Source: Methanosaeta sp. PtaB.Bin039 (GTDB taxonomy: Archaea > Halobacteriota > Methanosarcinia > Methanotrichales > Methanotrichaceae). Taken from it: 38,321 nucleotides of DNA. The stretch lies in the NCBI GenBank assembly GCA_002067795.1, contig MVQI01000019.1, positions 1-38,321 on the forward strand, read 5' to 3'. Below the pieces are notes generated by a model. That model saw only the letters and a list, made by a program, of their open reading frames with translations, did not search any database and was not told the origin of the DNA. Below are positions 20,901 to 29,272 of this stretch, in pieces (positions within the stretch are counted from its first letter, which is position 1; each line of letters begins with the position of its first letter). The translations under genes and the position numbers were made by a program.

Positions 20901-23103
20901 GTCCGGCCCCCCTTGGAGCACCTATATACACACGCAGACGCCCAGGACCCGGCCACTCGGCGCTGCCGGAAAGATTGCTATTTTCCGCCTGGCCGCCGAG
21001 GCCCAGAACATCCTGGGCAGGACCATAACCGAGGCCCAGACGGGGCTCGAAGCTGACGGTAAGTCCGGTGTTGGAGTTGTACAGGCTCCATGTGGCTGGT
21101 ACCGGCGGCTGGCCGTTCACGCTTGCATTTACCCGGCCGCCTGAGGCCACCGGGAACGGGCCGAAGCTGAGACCAGGATCGCATGGCTGGTCCACTCCCT
21201 TCTCCTTGAAGCTGCCTCCAGTGCTCAGGATCACTCCCGGAGCGGCGATGGAGCCGGCCGGTCCTTTGACCAGACTTCGATTGAGCTCGGCCCCCTGGCA
21301 GGAGATTATGCGAGCAAGGCCGTCAAACGCCTCAATGGCCGGGGGAGCTGGTACCTGCTGAGCGGGTTCTTCCTGAGGAGACTCTAAAGGCTCTGAGGGT
21401 TGTTCTTCCTGCTCGTCCTCCAGGATCTCCACCGAAGCGCTTGCCTGAGCCTGATAGGTGGATCCGTCCTCGTCCTTTGCCTTGACTGTAGCGGTGTTGG
21501 TAAGAGGAGAGGCGTCCCCCTCCTCCACGGTGTAATCGACGCTTGAGCTGAGAGTGCCGCCTGCGCTCAGAACCTCCTGATCGAGCGGCACATCTCCCAG
21601 AAGGTTGTCCCAAAGTGACGTTATGCTCAGATCCTTCTGGCCGGAGTTCTTCAACTCAAATTTGTAGGTTACAGTGTCCCCCGGCCTGACCCTGGACGGG
21701 GAGGCGGATTTGGTCAGGGTGAGGGTGGAGGATGTGGATTGTCCCTCAGCGGATACCTGAATGATGGGCTCCTGTCCATCGGTCAGGTTGCGCAGCCGAT
21801 CCACCTCGATTATCCCCGCATCTATTCCGGCTTCTGCCTTGTCCAGTGTGATTGTTATCGGGTACTCCCTCACCGGCCAAAGGGTATCCAGCGCCGAATC
21901 GATCGGATCTTTGGCTGCCGGGACATTGGGGCCTTCCATCCATGGTTTATAGGCAAGCACAAGGTAGCGCCCCTCCTCCAGGCAGCTCGATATATCCCGT
22001 TCGATATCTATCTCGAATGTCCCGTCCGGGCCGGTCACCCAGGGGGAGGATGTGGTGATTGTGTAGGGCTTGCCATTTGTATCCAAGAACTGGTGCTCAT
22101 AGCTGGTTCTACAGCTGTGGTAATTCATCCAGGAGGTGAAGGACTCCACAGTATCGCCCTTCTTTCGGTCCAGCCTGATCTGGGCGCCTGGAACTGGCTC
22201 TTTAGATCCCCGCATCACGACCTTGCCCCTGATCAGTCCCTGATCCAGGATCCGGCCGGTCTTTGGAACAGCCTCCAACTCCACCGTCCCGACATCGTAG
22301 GGGCCCTCTTCCAGCTTATCTTTGCTTATCTGCACCACGTAATCGCGGGCTGGCCAAAGATCCCAATCCTTCTCAGAGAGGTGGACAATAAGGCGGTACT
22401 GGCCCTCGTTTAGTGCCGGGGACAGGTCCGACAGGCTGATCCGGAAACTGCCATCCGGCCTCGTAGTCCAGGAGGAGGATGTGTGGTCCTGGCTGTGTGC
22501 AGACAGGCTTACCGAAGCACCGGAGACCGGCTGGCCGCTGTCCTTGCGAACCGCCAGTCCAGATATGGTGCCCTCGATAACCGGAACCTCAGGTGATTTC
22601 GGCAGTTCTTTTCCTTTGACAATCACCCTGGTCATCTGGGAGTAGATGCGCTTCCTCTGAACCGAGCCTACCAGGGAATCCGACATGACCGGGCGGCCCT
22701 GGCTATCGGTCAGATAGTAGTACAGGTACATGGTGACCAGGCCTTCACCCGGATTCTCCGCTTTGAGCAGCATGCTGCGGCCAACCGTCCTGTCCTGGGA
22801 AAGAACACTGCTCGGTTCGGCGTACCAGGCAGTATCCTCCAGCCGAGGCACCCACAGAGGGTCCAGGACCAGCTTCTTTGAGCTTATGATCTTCCACCCT
22901 TCAGTCTTTATCTCCTCGGCCGTCTTGTAATCCCTTATGTCTGAGGCCACAAAAAGGCGCGTATCGCCTGGATTGAGGTAGATCGTGCTTATTGATCGCT
23001 GGGAGGCGGAACCGTCCTGAGCCGATGCGGAGGGCATCAGGAGCAATCCTAGCATGAGCAGGGCCAGGAGGCCGAGCTTGGTAGTTGGGGCGAGTCTGAT
23101 CAT
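17953..23103 (-). CDS. Giant secreted multidomain surface protein with FecR and beta-propeller domains
   Basis: A 1716-residue exported protein (signal peptide 1-28, LLALLMLGLLLMPSASA). Approximate order: unique N-domain 30-170; two carboxypeptidase-regulatory/Cna-B-like units near 175-285 and 290-440 (VIEGTISGLAVRKDSGQPVS, LIRGKVVMRGSKEPVPGA); a DUF11/CARDB-like unit near 450-560 (VRPGDTVTYKFELKNSGQ); an E/P/Q-rich linker; a beta-sandwich; a FecR-like domain near 765-900 (DGDRLQTGPGGQALLQMPDG, VFRGEVTLDAL, GWVAVEDGSADI); two laminin-G/DUF1349-like domains near 930-1160 and 1165-1370; an NHL/SMP-30-like propeller near 1395-1650; and an acidic proline-rich tail. No transmembrane anchor or sorting signal is visible at the C-terminus. 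Cysteines are few. It probably sits in or is released from the cell envelope, binding a polymer or ligand. Function unknown; domain borders are estimates. Confidence 0.85.
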   Translation of the reverse strand: MIRLAPTTKLGLLALLMLGLLLMPSASAQDGSASQRSISTIYLNPGDTRLFVASDIRDYKTAEEIKTEGWKIISSKKLVLDPLWVPRLEDTAWYAEPSSVLSQDRTVGRSMLLKAENPGEGLVTMYLYYYLTDSQGRPVMSDSLVGSVQRKRIYSQMTRVIVKGKELPKSPEVPVIEGTISGLAVRKDSGQPVSGASVSLSAHSQDHTSSSWTTRPDGSFRISLSDLSPALNEGQYRLIVHLSEKDWDLWPARDYVVQISKDKLEEGPYDVGTVELEAVPKTGRILDQGLIRGKVVMRGSKEPVPGAQIRLDRKKGDTVESFTSWMNYHSCRTSYEHQFLDTNGKPYTITTSSPWVTGPDGTFEIDIERDISSCLEEGRYLVLAYKPWMEGPNVPAAKDPIDSALDTLWPVREYPITITLDKAEAGIDAGIIEVDRLRNLTDGQEPIIQVSAEGQSTSSTLTLTKSASPSRVRPGDTVTYKFELKNSGQKDLSITSLWDNLLGDVPLDQEVLSAGGTLSSSVDYTVEEGDASPLTNTATVKAKDEDGSTYQAQASASVEILEDEQEEQPSEPLESPQEEPAQQVPAPPAIEAFDGLARIISCQGAELNRSLVKGPAGSIAAPGVILSTGGSFKEKGVDQPCDPGLSFGPFPVASGGRVNASVNGQPPVPATWSLYNSNTGLTVSFEPRLGLGYGPAQDVLGLGGQAENSNLSGSAEWPGPGRLRVYIGAPRGAGPLTGSCFGQSFTAKVEVVSLKRQTAAQASDIIQDGDRLQTGPGGQALLQMPDGSRLLVKADSVVIFSQPRPGYVRANVFRGEVTLDALPQGEHRVQVVMGPSIIEPRGTRLTCRWDGESGWVAVEDGSADIMDADGSESQVGAGQVLSIPEKVSSEIESTTLGSDLVRGLPFADIPADDHIPEPYGTHKAEFSGNEMPEGWLWQDPDQDAILQSPQKGTLRVTVPTGNELWGYPGSTAGQRSEAPRLLHKATGDFDLVGEILLQTNATSLSAAEFLLYSPGSYLGQLAGQMDPDGLGEHYCILGGGWVFSDGLNRLALLGRPPKVDYSAYYLRDAPSAPSSPVLMKLTRRGDLWKSYWSLDGVRWNLSTRQEIVVPETIWVGWVFKRDAYDGMVSEPANFTLRDVSLATAQNGSLPAPEWDFDQWAGLAQGGNGTVHLELDGTIRGSVSASSGLSMPGDFDVVVRISGQNGTYQQGQRYQITVAAQGQDPVNSSYVEVAFADGYLPMSDRYMLRYATDLKVMDRWVGYRWMAASDTTGYLRMVRTDGNISTYVWSECQWQRLDDFNGGFMGPAYLTLRIANQEWDPTANASLSADFAVEQIARQSQAENWTPPECSLLQPLPLPEDLVAMSDLQVRRLSSDFALGGLFFGPDGTAYAFSNQMEAYYSSTRKWQKLVEISPEGRALTAVESELLAGINRKSGVVLDDGFLVAVDGWVEGGNRYSGLYELQRDGSFRQWNLSSGYGGLGHIIAAQDGGWLFCDFEADNIWRLPAEGVAEVPLITGAEKPQGPGALAIDPSSGTLYCLSWGGGSWPFGTSLDVFRLEENGTAVRVCRLNESETLSGGGLAFGEGGQFGRSLYASDPGTGIIFRVDEDGSFTPVVSGLNRPSDLAFSPLTGDLLVLANGGRELLWFSGQETVVPEQESPASRTAPVDLPASDIQTISGDLSDRQQDSDGQPAFEPENEQPPDDGWGEGWQTDLPKM

Positions 23104-23483
23104 GTGGATTTCACCAAAGGACTTGGCTGTATCGGTTGATCGGTGCGGATTTTGCCGGATATCGAAATTAATATGGACAGTACCGGATTATGAGGATTTC
23201 CATGGCATGCCAATTGCCTTTTTCGGCTGATTAAAGAATAAATGAGAATATATTGTAATAATATGTCGGACGATATTGGATTGCTGTTCCTCCCCTCATG
23301 GACCGATAGGAGGTATATGGCGAGCCTAGCTGAGATCAGCCACACAACCGCCGCCTGCCGCAGCCGACCAGATGGGAGCATCATCCTGTCCTGAGCAGAG
23401 GGAAGCCATATGAATACTAAAATATTAAAATACTAAAATATTAAAAATAATAAATATATCTAATTGGATGGCCCTTTATCACC
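23104..23483. other. Gene-free stretch: promoter of the giant protein and AT-rich tandem repeat
   Basis: No convincing gene. The 94-codon minus-strand frame 23100-23384 has no ribosome site or family. The leader and promoter of the 1716-residue protein should lie in 23104-23280 (TATA-like sequences near 23235-23262). At 23415-23446 the 16-mer TACTAAAATATTAAAA occurs twice in perfect tandem. Confidence 0.5.
23415..23446. repeat. Perfect tandem pair of an AT-rich 16-mer
   Basis: TACTAAAATATTAAAA twice without spacer, followed by more A/T. It is probably replication slippage, or an AT-rich promoter or terminator zone beyond the end of the small membrane-protein gene at 23484. Confidence 0.7.
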
Positions 23484-23678
23484 CTATTTCAGGATCTTCA
23501 TGAAAGCCACACCAGCCAGGAAGATCAGCGCATCGCCGACAACCATGTACATCATGTTGCCCCCAGATGCGAAGATCACTCCAAGACCCAGGACAAATGG
23601 CACGAACGGCAACGAAGTCGCTGCAGAGGCTATCGTCTCACCTCCATTTCCAACTCGTTTACCCAAATATATCATCAT
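23484..23678 (-). CDS. Small two-helix membrane protein
   Basis: A 64-residue protein with two hydrophobic segments (about 19-37, ATSLPFVPFVLGLGVIFASG, and 42-61, MMYMVVGDALIFLAGVAFM) joined by a short GGN turn, and a basic N-terminus (GKRVG). Composition and hydrophobic pattern argue for a real gene. The sequence CTTATAATTA directly before the tandem ATGs gives no clear ribosome site. Unknown function; a hairpin membrane protein. Confidence 0.5.
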   Translation of the reverse strand: MMIYLGKRVGNGGETIASAATSLPFVPFVLGLGVIFASGGNMMYMVVGDALIFLAGVAFMKILK

Positions 23679-24220
23679 TAATTATAAGAATATTTGCGTG
23701 ATGGATGCCATGATCTGCATGAGATGCAAGCCTCGAGAACAGGAGGGTACTCAAACCAAGTGCCATGGACGCCAGCCGAATCAAAATACGCCGCCCTCTG
23801 ATTTTCGATCGAAACCATCAAGAACTCCGAAGTTGCGGGAATGGATCGGGGGCATATCCGCAGATCTTCCCATAATACAGCAGCTTCTACGGGCGTTCAA
23901 GTAGCCAGAGATGTGCAGCAATATAGATAAGATAATGATATTAATTTATGGACCAACGCGAGGGCGCGACGGGAATCTAAAGTCAATCTGCCAAAGAAGG
24001 ACGCCCTTGAATACCCCTCGCGAGCCCAGTGCCAATTTGCCATCCCAACAATTGGCCAAATCCGAAGTCCTTCACATCGAAGCGGCACTCCGACATCAAT
24101 TCCTATGATTTTTCAGGAGATTGCCTGACCACAGAAAGGCGGAGTTACGGAGCGCGGTTAGATCAATTATTCGAAAAAGTGATATCCTCGATTTATATAG
24201 ATTCTAGCAGGTGATACTTA
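23679..24220. other. Gene-free stretch with a doubtful small frame
   Basis: A plus-strand frame from the ATG at 23701 to 23904 (67 codons; MICMRCKPREQEGTQTKCHG near its start) has a CxxC but no ribosome site. It begins only 22 bp from the start of the divergent membrane-protein gene, so I do not call it. TTTATATAG at about 24192-24200 is a plausible TATA box for the DUF4332-type gene at 24221. Confidence 0.4.
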
Positions 24221-24625
24221 GTGGCCAGAATCAAGGAGATTCAGGGGATAGGTCCCACCTACGCCGAGAAGTTGATTCAGATTGGATTGAAGACCACCGA
24301 GGAGCTGCTGGAGGCGGGGGCTACCAAGAAGGGCAGAGACAACCTGGTCAGCAAGACCGGAATATCGAACAAACTGATCCTCGAATGGGTCAACCTGGCT
24401 GACCTGTTTAGGGTAAAGGGGATAGGTGAGAAATACTCGGACCTGCTGGAGGAGGCTGGAGTTGACACCGTGGTCGAACTCTCCAAGAGAAAGCCGGAGA
24501 ACCTGTATGCCAAGCTCCTGGAGGTAAATCAAGCGAAGAATCTGGTCAAGAGGCCGCCCACCCAAAAGGAGATCGTCTCCTGGATCGATCAGGCAAAGAG
24601 CCTCCCTCGCAAGCTCGAGTATTGA
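24221..24625 (+). CDS. DUF4332-type helix-hairpin-helix protein
   Basis: A 134-residue soluble protein made of helix-hairpin-helix units. The first is IQGIGPTYAEKLIQIGLKT (residues 7-25), the last VKGIGEKYSDLLEEAGVDT (66-84), with a further one around residues 41-56 (NLVSKTGISNKLIL). The pattern GIG..Y...L matches the DUF4332 family, seen in archaea and bacteria and presumed to bind DNA or proteins. The start is GTG at 24221 with AGGTGAT about seven bases ahead, and a TATA-like TTTATATAG some 20 bases before that. Single gene. A pair of hairpins downstream ends the transcript. Confidence 0.85.
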   Translation: MARIKEIQGIGPTYAEKLIQIGLKTTEELLEAGATKKGRDNLVSKTGISNKLILEWVNLADLFRVKGIGEKYSDLLEEAGVDTVVELSKRKPENLYAKLLEVNQAKNLVKRPPTQKEIVSWIDQAKSLPRKLEY

Positions 24626-24674
24626 CTGAAGAGATTCATATCCATGATGATTCTGCGAGCGCGGTGCTGCAACA

Positions 24675-24715
24675 GTCCAATGGGATTGGACCTGGACAGC
24701 AATCCCCTGTCCAGG
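24675..24715 (+). terminator. Two adjacent hairpins downstream of the DUF4332-type gene
   Basis: GTCCAAT/ATTGGAC (24675-24681 with 24685-24691, loop GGG) and CCTGGACAG/CTGTCCAGG (24691-24699 with 24707-24715) share a base, so they compete or stack. T-rich sequence follows at about 24730-24745. The pair is 50 bases after the stop codon. Confidence 0.5.
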
Positions 24716-25556
24716 CCAATTTGGATGTAATTTTTATATATTTTCGTTCGAGTCGTTATGGATAAGTATGTCTCATTTTCAGGTTCCATTGTGCCCGATG
24801 TTCCATTTGAGCTCAGGAGAACCTCACGCCCTGCAAACCCGAAATGCATTCCTGAGATATCGTGCGGCAGATTATCCGGAACCGGACGCTTAAAGTTAGA
24901 GGCGCTTTTCAGAATGATTTAATAATTCAATATGACTCCATCGTCATCGGCAATTGATCAGAGCCGTCTGATGAATTGCGGTCGCCTTATAGCGGTTGCC
25001 TCATCAGTCCCTGGTTTTCTGTCTTTTCAGGGGTTGCCAGGAAGTGGAGCAAAGCAATATTCACATGGTGAGACTCTGCCGCAGAACTGGTGTCCGGACA
25101 AGAAGAGACCCAGGAGCAGAGACTTCCTGGCCAAGCATATAGCAGCGGATGTCCTGGAAAGGACTGCAGAGGGAATCTGAGAAACAGAGCCAGCACCCTG
25201 GCCAGCTACCACGTATTCGGCTTGCCGTCCCGGAGCTTATGATGCCAGCGTGTCCCATGCCATAGACTCCTGGAACTTGAGGATCGAAGTGTATCTGGCC
25301 GAGAGATACGTCCGAAGGGGCTGATGCCGCATGAAGCATTACGTGCTTGAATCCGTCATGGTCTCTGGAACAGCCTGTTCCGGATCTGTCCCAAATGATC
25401 CGTGGAGTTGATCTGCGAATTTGGCAAACGCCGTCTGGATGGCGAAGAATATGCAAACATATGTCTGGCATGAAGTATGTCTGGCTGAGTCTTTGACAGT
25501 TGCCCGTTATATGCAGATACAGTTTCTATAGAAGTTGGGACTTGAAGGACCATACC
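24716..25556. other. Gene-free stretch, possibly decayed coding DNA
   Basis: No intact gene is convincing. A plus-strand frame 24932-25180 continues in the same frame after a TGA (25178-25180) with SVSHAIDSWNLRIEVYLAER and ends at about 25324, which looks protein-like and hints at an inactivated gene. I could not match it to a family. The end of the stretch holds the ribosome site AAGGA of the SRPBCC gene. Confidence 0.35.
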
Positions 25557-26084
25557 ATGTCCAAACACATTGTTCGGATGACATTGGGGATCATAATTCT
25601 CCTGGTGGTTCTCTACATAGCGACGCTTGTTGCTGCAAACACGACAATTGCCGAGAAGTCTATCCAGACCGAGGTCGTCATCGATGCTTCCCCATCCAGA
25701 GTCTGGCAAGTGCTGACCGACTTTGAGGCATATCCCCAGTGGAATCCGTTTATCCGTCGCATAAAAGGGGAGGCCCGACCTGGCGAGCAACTGACGGCTG
25801 AGCTGAACGTAGGCGACCTCACCATGACCTTTCAGCCAACCATCCTTATTGTGCAGCCTGAAAGGGAGCTGCGCTGGATCGGCCGCCTTTTCATACCGGG
25901 AGTATTCGACGGCGAGCACGGCTTCATCATTGAGCAGCTGGGAAGGAAACGGGTGCGCTTTGTTCAGAGCGAGTCCTTCAAAGGGATTCTGGTGCCATTT
26001 TCAGGCGGCATCCTCAAAGACACCGAGCGCAGCTTTCAGGAGATGAACCGTGAGCTTAAAGAGCGTGCAGAGGGGCAGACATGA
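25557..26084 (+). CDS. Membrane-anchored SRPBCC (START-like) protein
   Basis: A 175-residue protein. Residues 5-27 (IVRMTLGIIILLVVLYIATL) form a signal anchor. The rest is a helix-grip SRPBCC domain: IQTEVVIDASPSRVWQVLTD, then FEAYPQWNPFIRRIKGEA, typical of polyketide-cyclase/dehydrase-type lipid-binding proteins. The C-terminal helix is DTERSFQEMNRELKERA. The ATG at 25557 is chosen because AAGGA lies about eight bases before it and the anchor starts there; a TTG at 25500 would add 19 unrelated residues. The domain would face the outside and bind a hydrophobic ligand of unknown kind. Single gene. Confidence 0.8.
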   Translation: MSKHIVRMTLGIIILLVVLYIATLVAANTTIAEKSIQTEVVIDASPSRVWQVLTDFEAYPQWNPFIRRIKGEARPGEQLTAELNVGDLTMTFQPTILIVQPERELRWIGRLFIPGVFDGEHGFIIEQLGRKRVRFVQSESFKGILVPFSGGILKDTERSFQEMNRELKERAEGQT

Positions 26085-26446
26085 CGACTTCGAATTCGCA
26101 TATCTTCCGACCATGGTCTTGAGGAGTCGAGACGCCCGGATGATCTATATGCAGTTGCTGCAAAACGTCTGACTGATAGATGAGATATACAATAGGAGGA
26201 TTTCGAGCAACTGCTTAATCAAGCCATTTGAATCCCGCCCGCTCAAGCCACGGGCCTACACGGTCTTTGTGATTAATATTATGAATTCGTTAGTGAGTTT
26301 TGGCCTCAGGCAAGCATATTCCAGGTTGGCGAAACTTGGGGATCCATTGGCAAAGACAGCTATGTCTGGATACGCAGTTGTACCCCTGTAATTTGCCCTC
26401 TGACCTGTCAGTAACGCCGAGAGGCCGATAGATAGGGGGAAATCCC
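26085..26446. other. Gene-free stretch between two convergent genes
   Basis: No gene seen. At 26432-26450 ATAGGGG/CCCCTAT forms a 7-bp hairpin that overlaps the stop of the solute-binding protein gene and may end its transcript. A GGAGG at about 26193-26197 is not followed by a useful start codon. Confidence 0.45.
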
Positions 26447-27238
26447 CTATATTTCCGTTGCCTGCACCACTGGCTCGTAATGAGAGAGAATCCTCTCGTA
26501 TTCGCTCATTCCATCCCCACTCTTATTGGTCTTTATGTCATCAAGAGCATTCTGAAACTCAAGAAGAAGGGCTTCAGGAGTGTTCCGATCGAAGGCATAA
26601 TAGTAATCCAGCGTTCCCAGCACATATGCTATCCTGAAATCATCGGGATTTTGGCCGCCTTCACTGATCAGCCATAAACCAGCAGTGTCGCCATATGCCC
26701 AGGCGTCGATTGAGCCGTTTTGCAGCATCTCAATTATCGATTGAGCTTCGGCACAGAGAACCAGACGGTCTTCCTCCAGACCTCGATCCGCAAGCATCTG
26801 AACGGCGCTGTCATCCCTGATTGCGCCGATCTTGTATCTCGTAAGGTCGGAGTCGTCTGCTATACTGATATTGGAATCTGACTTCGCAAGCAGGACGTTT
26901 CTGATTGGCCCTATGGGACCGACCCATTTGAAAAGCTCCTCTCTGCCCTCCAGCCTGGCAGTTGAGAATAGGACGGTGCCATTTTCGGTCAGTGCTCTCC
27001 GATATCCCTCGGACCAGGGAAGGAGCACGATTGCGCTGCGGTTCAAGCTCACATTCATCCTTTGCCACATGGCTTCCAGGAGATCTACCGATATGCCCTG
27101 CAAGGTCCCTCCATCACGGAGGTTATAAGGAGGAAACTGCTCAGTCAAATACGTCAAATTGCCTGCAGAAGGAACCTGAGCAGATAGCGATAGTGATATG
27201 CTCAGGATAACAGCCAAGCCGAGTAGTAGTAGGCGCAT
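26447..27238 (-). CDS. Periplasmic-type solute-binding protein, family 3
   Basis: A 263-residue exported protein with signal peptide (LLLLGLAVILSISLSLSAQV). The mature part matches family 3 amino-acid-type binding proteins: LTYLTEQFPPYNLRDGG, GISVDLLEAMWQRMNV, PWSEGYRRAL, TARLEGREELFKWVGPIG, RYKIGAIRDDSAVQML, SIIEMLQNGSIDAWAYG. The R in TARLEGRE and the D in SIDAWAYGD are the usual ligand contacts. No permease or ATPase gene is adjacent, so it either serves a transporter encoded elsewhere or works as a stand-alone sensor-type protein. The ligand is probably an amino acid or small organic acid. No membrane anchor apart from the signal. Confidence 0.85.
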   Translation of the reverse strand: MRLLLLGLAVILSISLSLSAQVPSAGNLTYLTEQFPPYNLRDGGTLQGISVDLLEAMWQRMNVSLNRSAIVLLPWSEGYRRALTENGTVLFSTARLEGREELFKWVGPIGPIRNVLLAKSDSNISIADDSDLTRYKIGAIRDDSAVQMLADRGLEEDRLVLCAEAQSIIEMLQNGSIDAWAYGDTAGLWLISEGGQNPDDFRIAYVLGTLDYYYAFDRNTPEALLLEFQNALDDIKTNKSGDGMSEYERILSHYEPVVQATEI

Positions 27239-27477
27239 AGATCGAATTCTCCTGCCAAATTTATGTCAACTTGCGACATTATCATAATCTATTATAGTTA
27301 TGTATTGGAGCATTGGAGTTATAAGCCTAACCCGCCAACAATGGATGAGACGAATGGCCCCGTCCGGCGAAGTTCAACCATGCTTATTCACCAGTTCGTC
27401 TCCGACATAGAGAATGGAAAAAGAGCTGACAGCGCAGCCTGATGTGGGAAAGAACGATTAGGATTCGTGGGAGATAG

Positions 27478-28062
27478 TTGACGGATAAGACAATAGGAGA
27501 CAGGGACGTGGTCAGCGAATTTGCGGCGGTGATTGAGAGCTGGCATGACTTCTACATGCTGGCAGGCTCAGCAGCATTCACCCTCCTTGGCCTGCTATTC
27601 GTTGCAGTCTCTCTAAATATCGATCTTATTGCTGCTCCCAGAAACTCAGAGGATTTGACTGTGTTCTCTCTCCAGACCCTCATGAACTTCCTATCGATAT
27701 TGCTGATAGCGCTGGTCTTCATGATCCCTGAGCAGAGCGAGTACGGAACAGGCATACCGCTTCTGTTCATAGGCTTGCTGGAGATGTGGCGGACGGTTGG
27801 TCTGTGGAGAAGGTTCGGATTTAAAGGCAAGGAGCAGAGGCTCCTGAAGCGCGATCAATTCCAATCGAGACTTCTAATACCCAATACAATATGTTATGCG
27901 GCCTTGATCATGATCTCTGCTGAGCTTCTACATGGAGATACAGGCCTTCTCGATTGGATGACCATGGTGGTGATATGGCTGCTGATCGATGGCTCGCTTG
28001 GTGCCTGGACCCTTATGCTGCGCCTCGGAGAGATCGGCCACAATACAAAGGCCGAACGATAA
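27478..28062 (+). CDS. Integral membrane protein of unknown function
   Basis: A 194-residue protein with about five hydrophobic segments (near residues 29-51, 66-84, 92-104, 135-150 and 160-182): SAAFTLLGLLFVAVSLNIDL, FLSILLIALVFMIP, LLFIGLLEMW, YAALIMISAELL, VVIWLLIDGSLGAWTLML. The N-terminus is acidic. The start is a TTG at 27478 in the context GGGAGATAGTTG, whose GGGAG supports it. No cofactor or transport motif is visible. Single gene, flanked by a divergent solute-binding protein gene 240 bp away and a convergent reductase gene. I know similar proteins only as hypothetical. Confidence 0.7.
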   Translation: MTDKTIGDRDVVSEFAAVIESWHDFYMLAGSAAFTLLGLLFVAVSLNIDLIAAPRNSEDLTVFSLQTLMNFLSILLIALVFMIPEQSEYGTGIPLLFIGLLEMWRTVGLWRRFGFKGKEQRLLKRDQFQSRLLIPNTICYAALIMISAELLHGDTGLLDWMTMVVIWLLIDGSLGAWTLMLRLGEIGHNTKAER

Positions 28063-28176
28063 GAGGGGTCCATCGTCCTGCGATTGCCCAGCCTGTCGGA
28101 TATGCGCTGGATCTGTCTGATATCTCTAAAACGAGAAACTTGCGTGATGCCCGGATACAGCCCAATGGACACAACT

Positions 28177-28707
28177 TCATGCTGCAGATAAGGTATTCGG
28201 CAAGGCTGACTTGATCTTAACGACAGGTATCCCTTCTGTACTCCTTCGAAGCACATCCTCCGATACGGTCGACGGATTAAATCCGTATATCAATCCGGCC
28301 AAACCGGCGCCCTTCAGGATTTGGCGAATCGCAAAAGCAGCCTCATCAGGATCGGTAACCGATTCCGCATATCCCGTGAGACGGCTGCCTGGCATGATCA
28401 CATCTACAAGAGGATTGGCCAGGATGTTCAGGTACCATGCGCCTTTCAGATGCCTGCCTTGATAGCAATATATGCCTTCGTCGATTATGGCGTAGTTGAC
28501 AGGAGTGTACCGGGCCAGGCCCGTCTTCCTGCCGGTGTTCTTGAGAACCAAGATCCTGCCTGTAACAGGATTGGATATCAGCCAGCCAAATCCATGCATG
28601 AAGGCCGGTACAACAATATATTGATTCAGTATCCGAAAAGATGCCCTCTGGAGGGATCTTATATCCATATATCCTCTATAGATCCATTGCTTTCGGCCGT
28701 TTTTCAT
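28177..28707 (-). CDS. F420H2-dependent quinone reductase / nitroreductase-like (Ddn family)
   Basis: A 176-residue protein. ILVLKNTGRKTGLARYTPVN (52-71) followed by YQGRHLKGAWYLNILANPLV (82-101) are the signature blocks of the DUF385/Ddn split-barrel family that binds deazaflavin F420. T58-G59-R60-K61 and the W91..N..ANP segment contact the cofactor. In characterised members F420H2 reduces quinones or nitro compounds at the membrane; a methanogen makes abundant F420. The substrate here is unknown. The N-terminus is somewhat hydrophobic (FMHGFGWLI). The ATG at codon 14 (28668, MDIRSLQ) may be the true start. Single gene. Confidence 0.85.
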   Translation of the reverse strand: MKNGRKQWIYRGYMDIRSLQRASFRILNQYIVVPAFMHGFGWLISNPVTGRILVLKNTGRKTGLARYTPVNYAIIDEGIYCYQGRHLKGAWYLNILANPLVDVIMPGSRLTGYAESVTDPDEAAFAIRQILKGAGLAGLIYGFNPSTVSEDVLRRSTEGIPVVKIKSALPNTLSAA

Positions 28708-29008
28708 TTTATCATATTTAGTGGTTTCGTCAGGCTGTGTCCAAACGAGACCGAAATCGCATAAAGGACGGTTGGAAGAGCACTTCTCGTCGAGGACAGT
28801 CGGGCGAAACGAACAAAATGGGTATAAATAGTTTTGAGGTCAGTTCTGAGAATATTCGAAGGATGCCGGGGAGCAGAGGAGAGATCGCCACAATCCCCAA
28901 GACGAAGATAATTTCAATTTGAGCATAGGCTGGTCGGGACAAGCCGATCCTGTTGGGAAATGCAAAATAAAGGTATCCTCGAGAAGAGCGGCTCCACACG
29001 ACCGGGAC
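28708..29008. other. Gene-free stretch
   Basis: No convincing gene. A GTG-initiated 61-codon frame at 28737-28922 is basic and unstructured and has no ribosome site. GGTATAAATAG near 28821-28831 looks like a TATA box on the plus strand, but nothing recognisable lies downstream. Confidence 0.4.
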
Positions 29009-29272
29009 TCATGCTCCTGCATCTTCGTCGCTGGGATGGGCATTAGGCAGGAAATCTTGTCGGTCGTTGCCTCTTATGTTCTCCACATCGTAACCCAAGC
29101 CCTTTGAAACCTTTGATTCCCGCTTCCAAATAATATCCTGCTGCTCATAGGTCTGGCCAGAGGAGTAACATCTGACCATCGGAGCGCCTATATACTCCAC
29201 CCGAAGGTTGCATAGCGGGCAGATTGCCACCTCAACATCCCCAGTCTCGTTCTTCCTCTTGGTATTAAACAA
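29009..29272 (-). CDS. Small protein with half zinc-ribbon
   Basis: An 87-residue protein starting at TTG (29272), supported by a strong AAGGAG eight bases ahead. EVAICPLCNLRVEYIGAP supplies one CxxC knuckle and VRCYSSGQTY a single further cysteine, followed by a charged C-terminus. Only three metal ligands are evident unless a histidine (H79) joins. No known family; there are no neighbours in the same direction. Start and ribosome site are the best evidence that it is a gene. Confidence 0.5.
   Translation of the reverse strand: MFNTKRKNETGDVEVAICPLCNLRVEYIGAPMVRCYSSGQTYEQQDIIWKRESKVSKGLGYDVENIRGNDRQDFLPNAHPSDEDAGA

Noticed and set aside
23701-23904. 67-codon plus-strand frame with a CMRC motif
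   Set aside because: It is only 22 bp from the divergent membrane-protein start, has no ribosome site, and its sequence is low in hydrophobic core residues.
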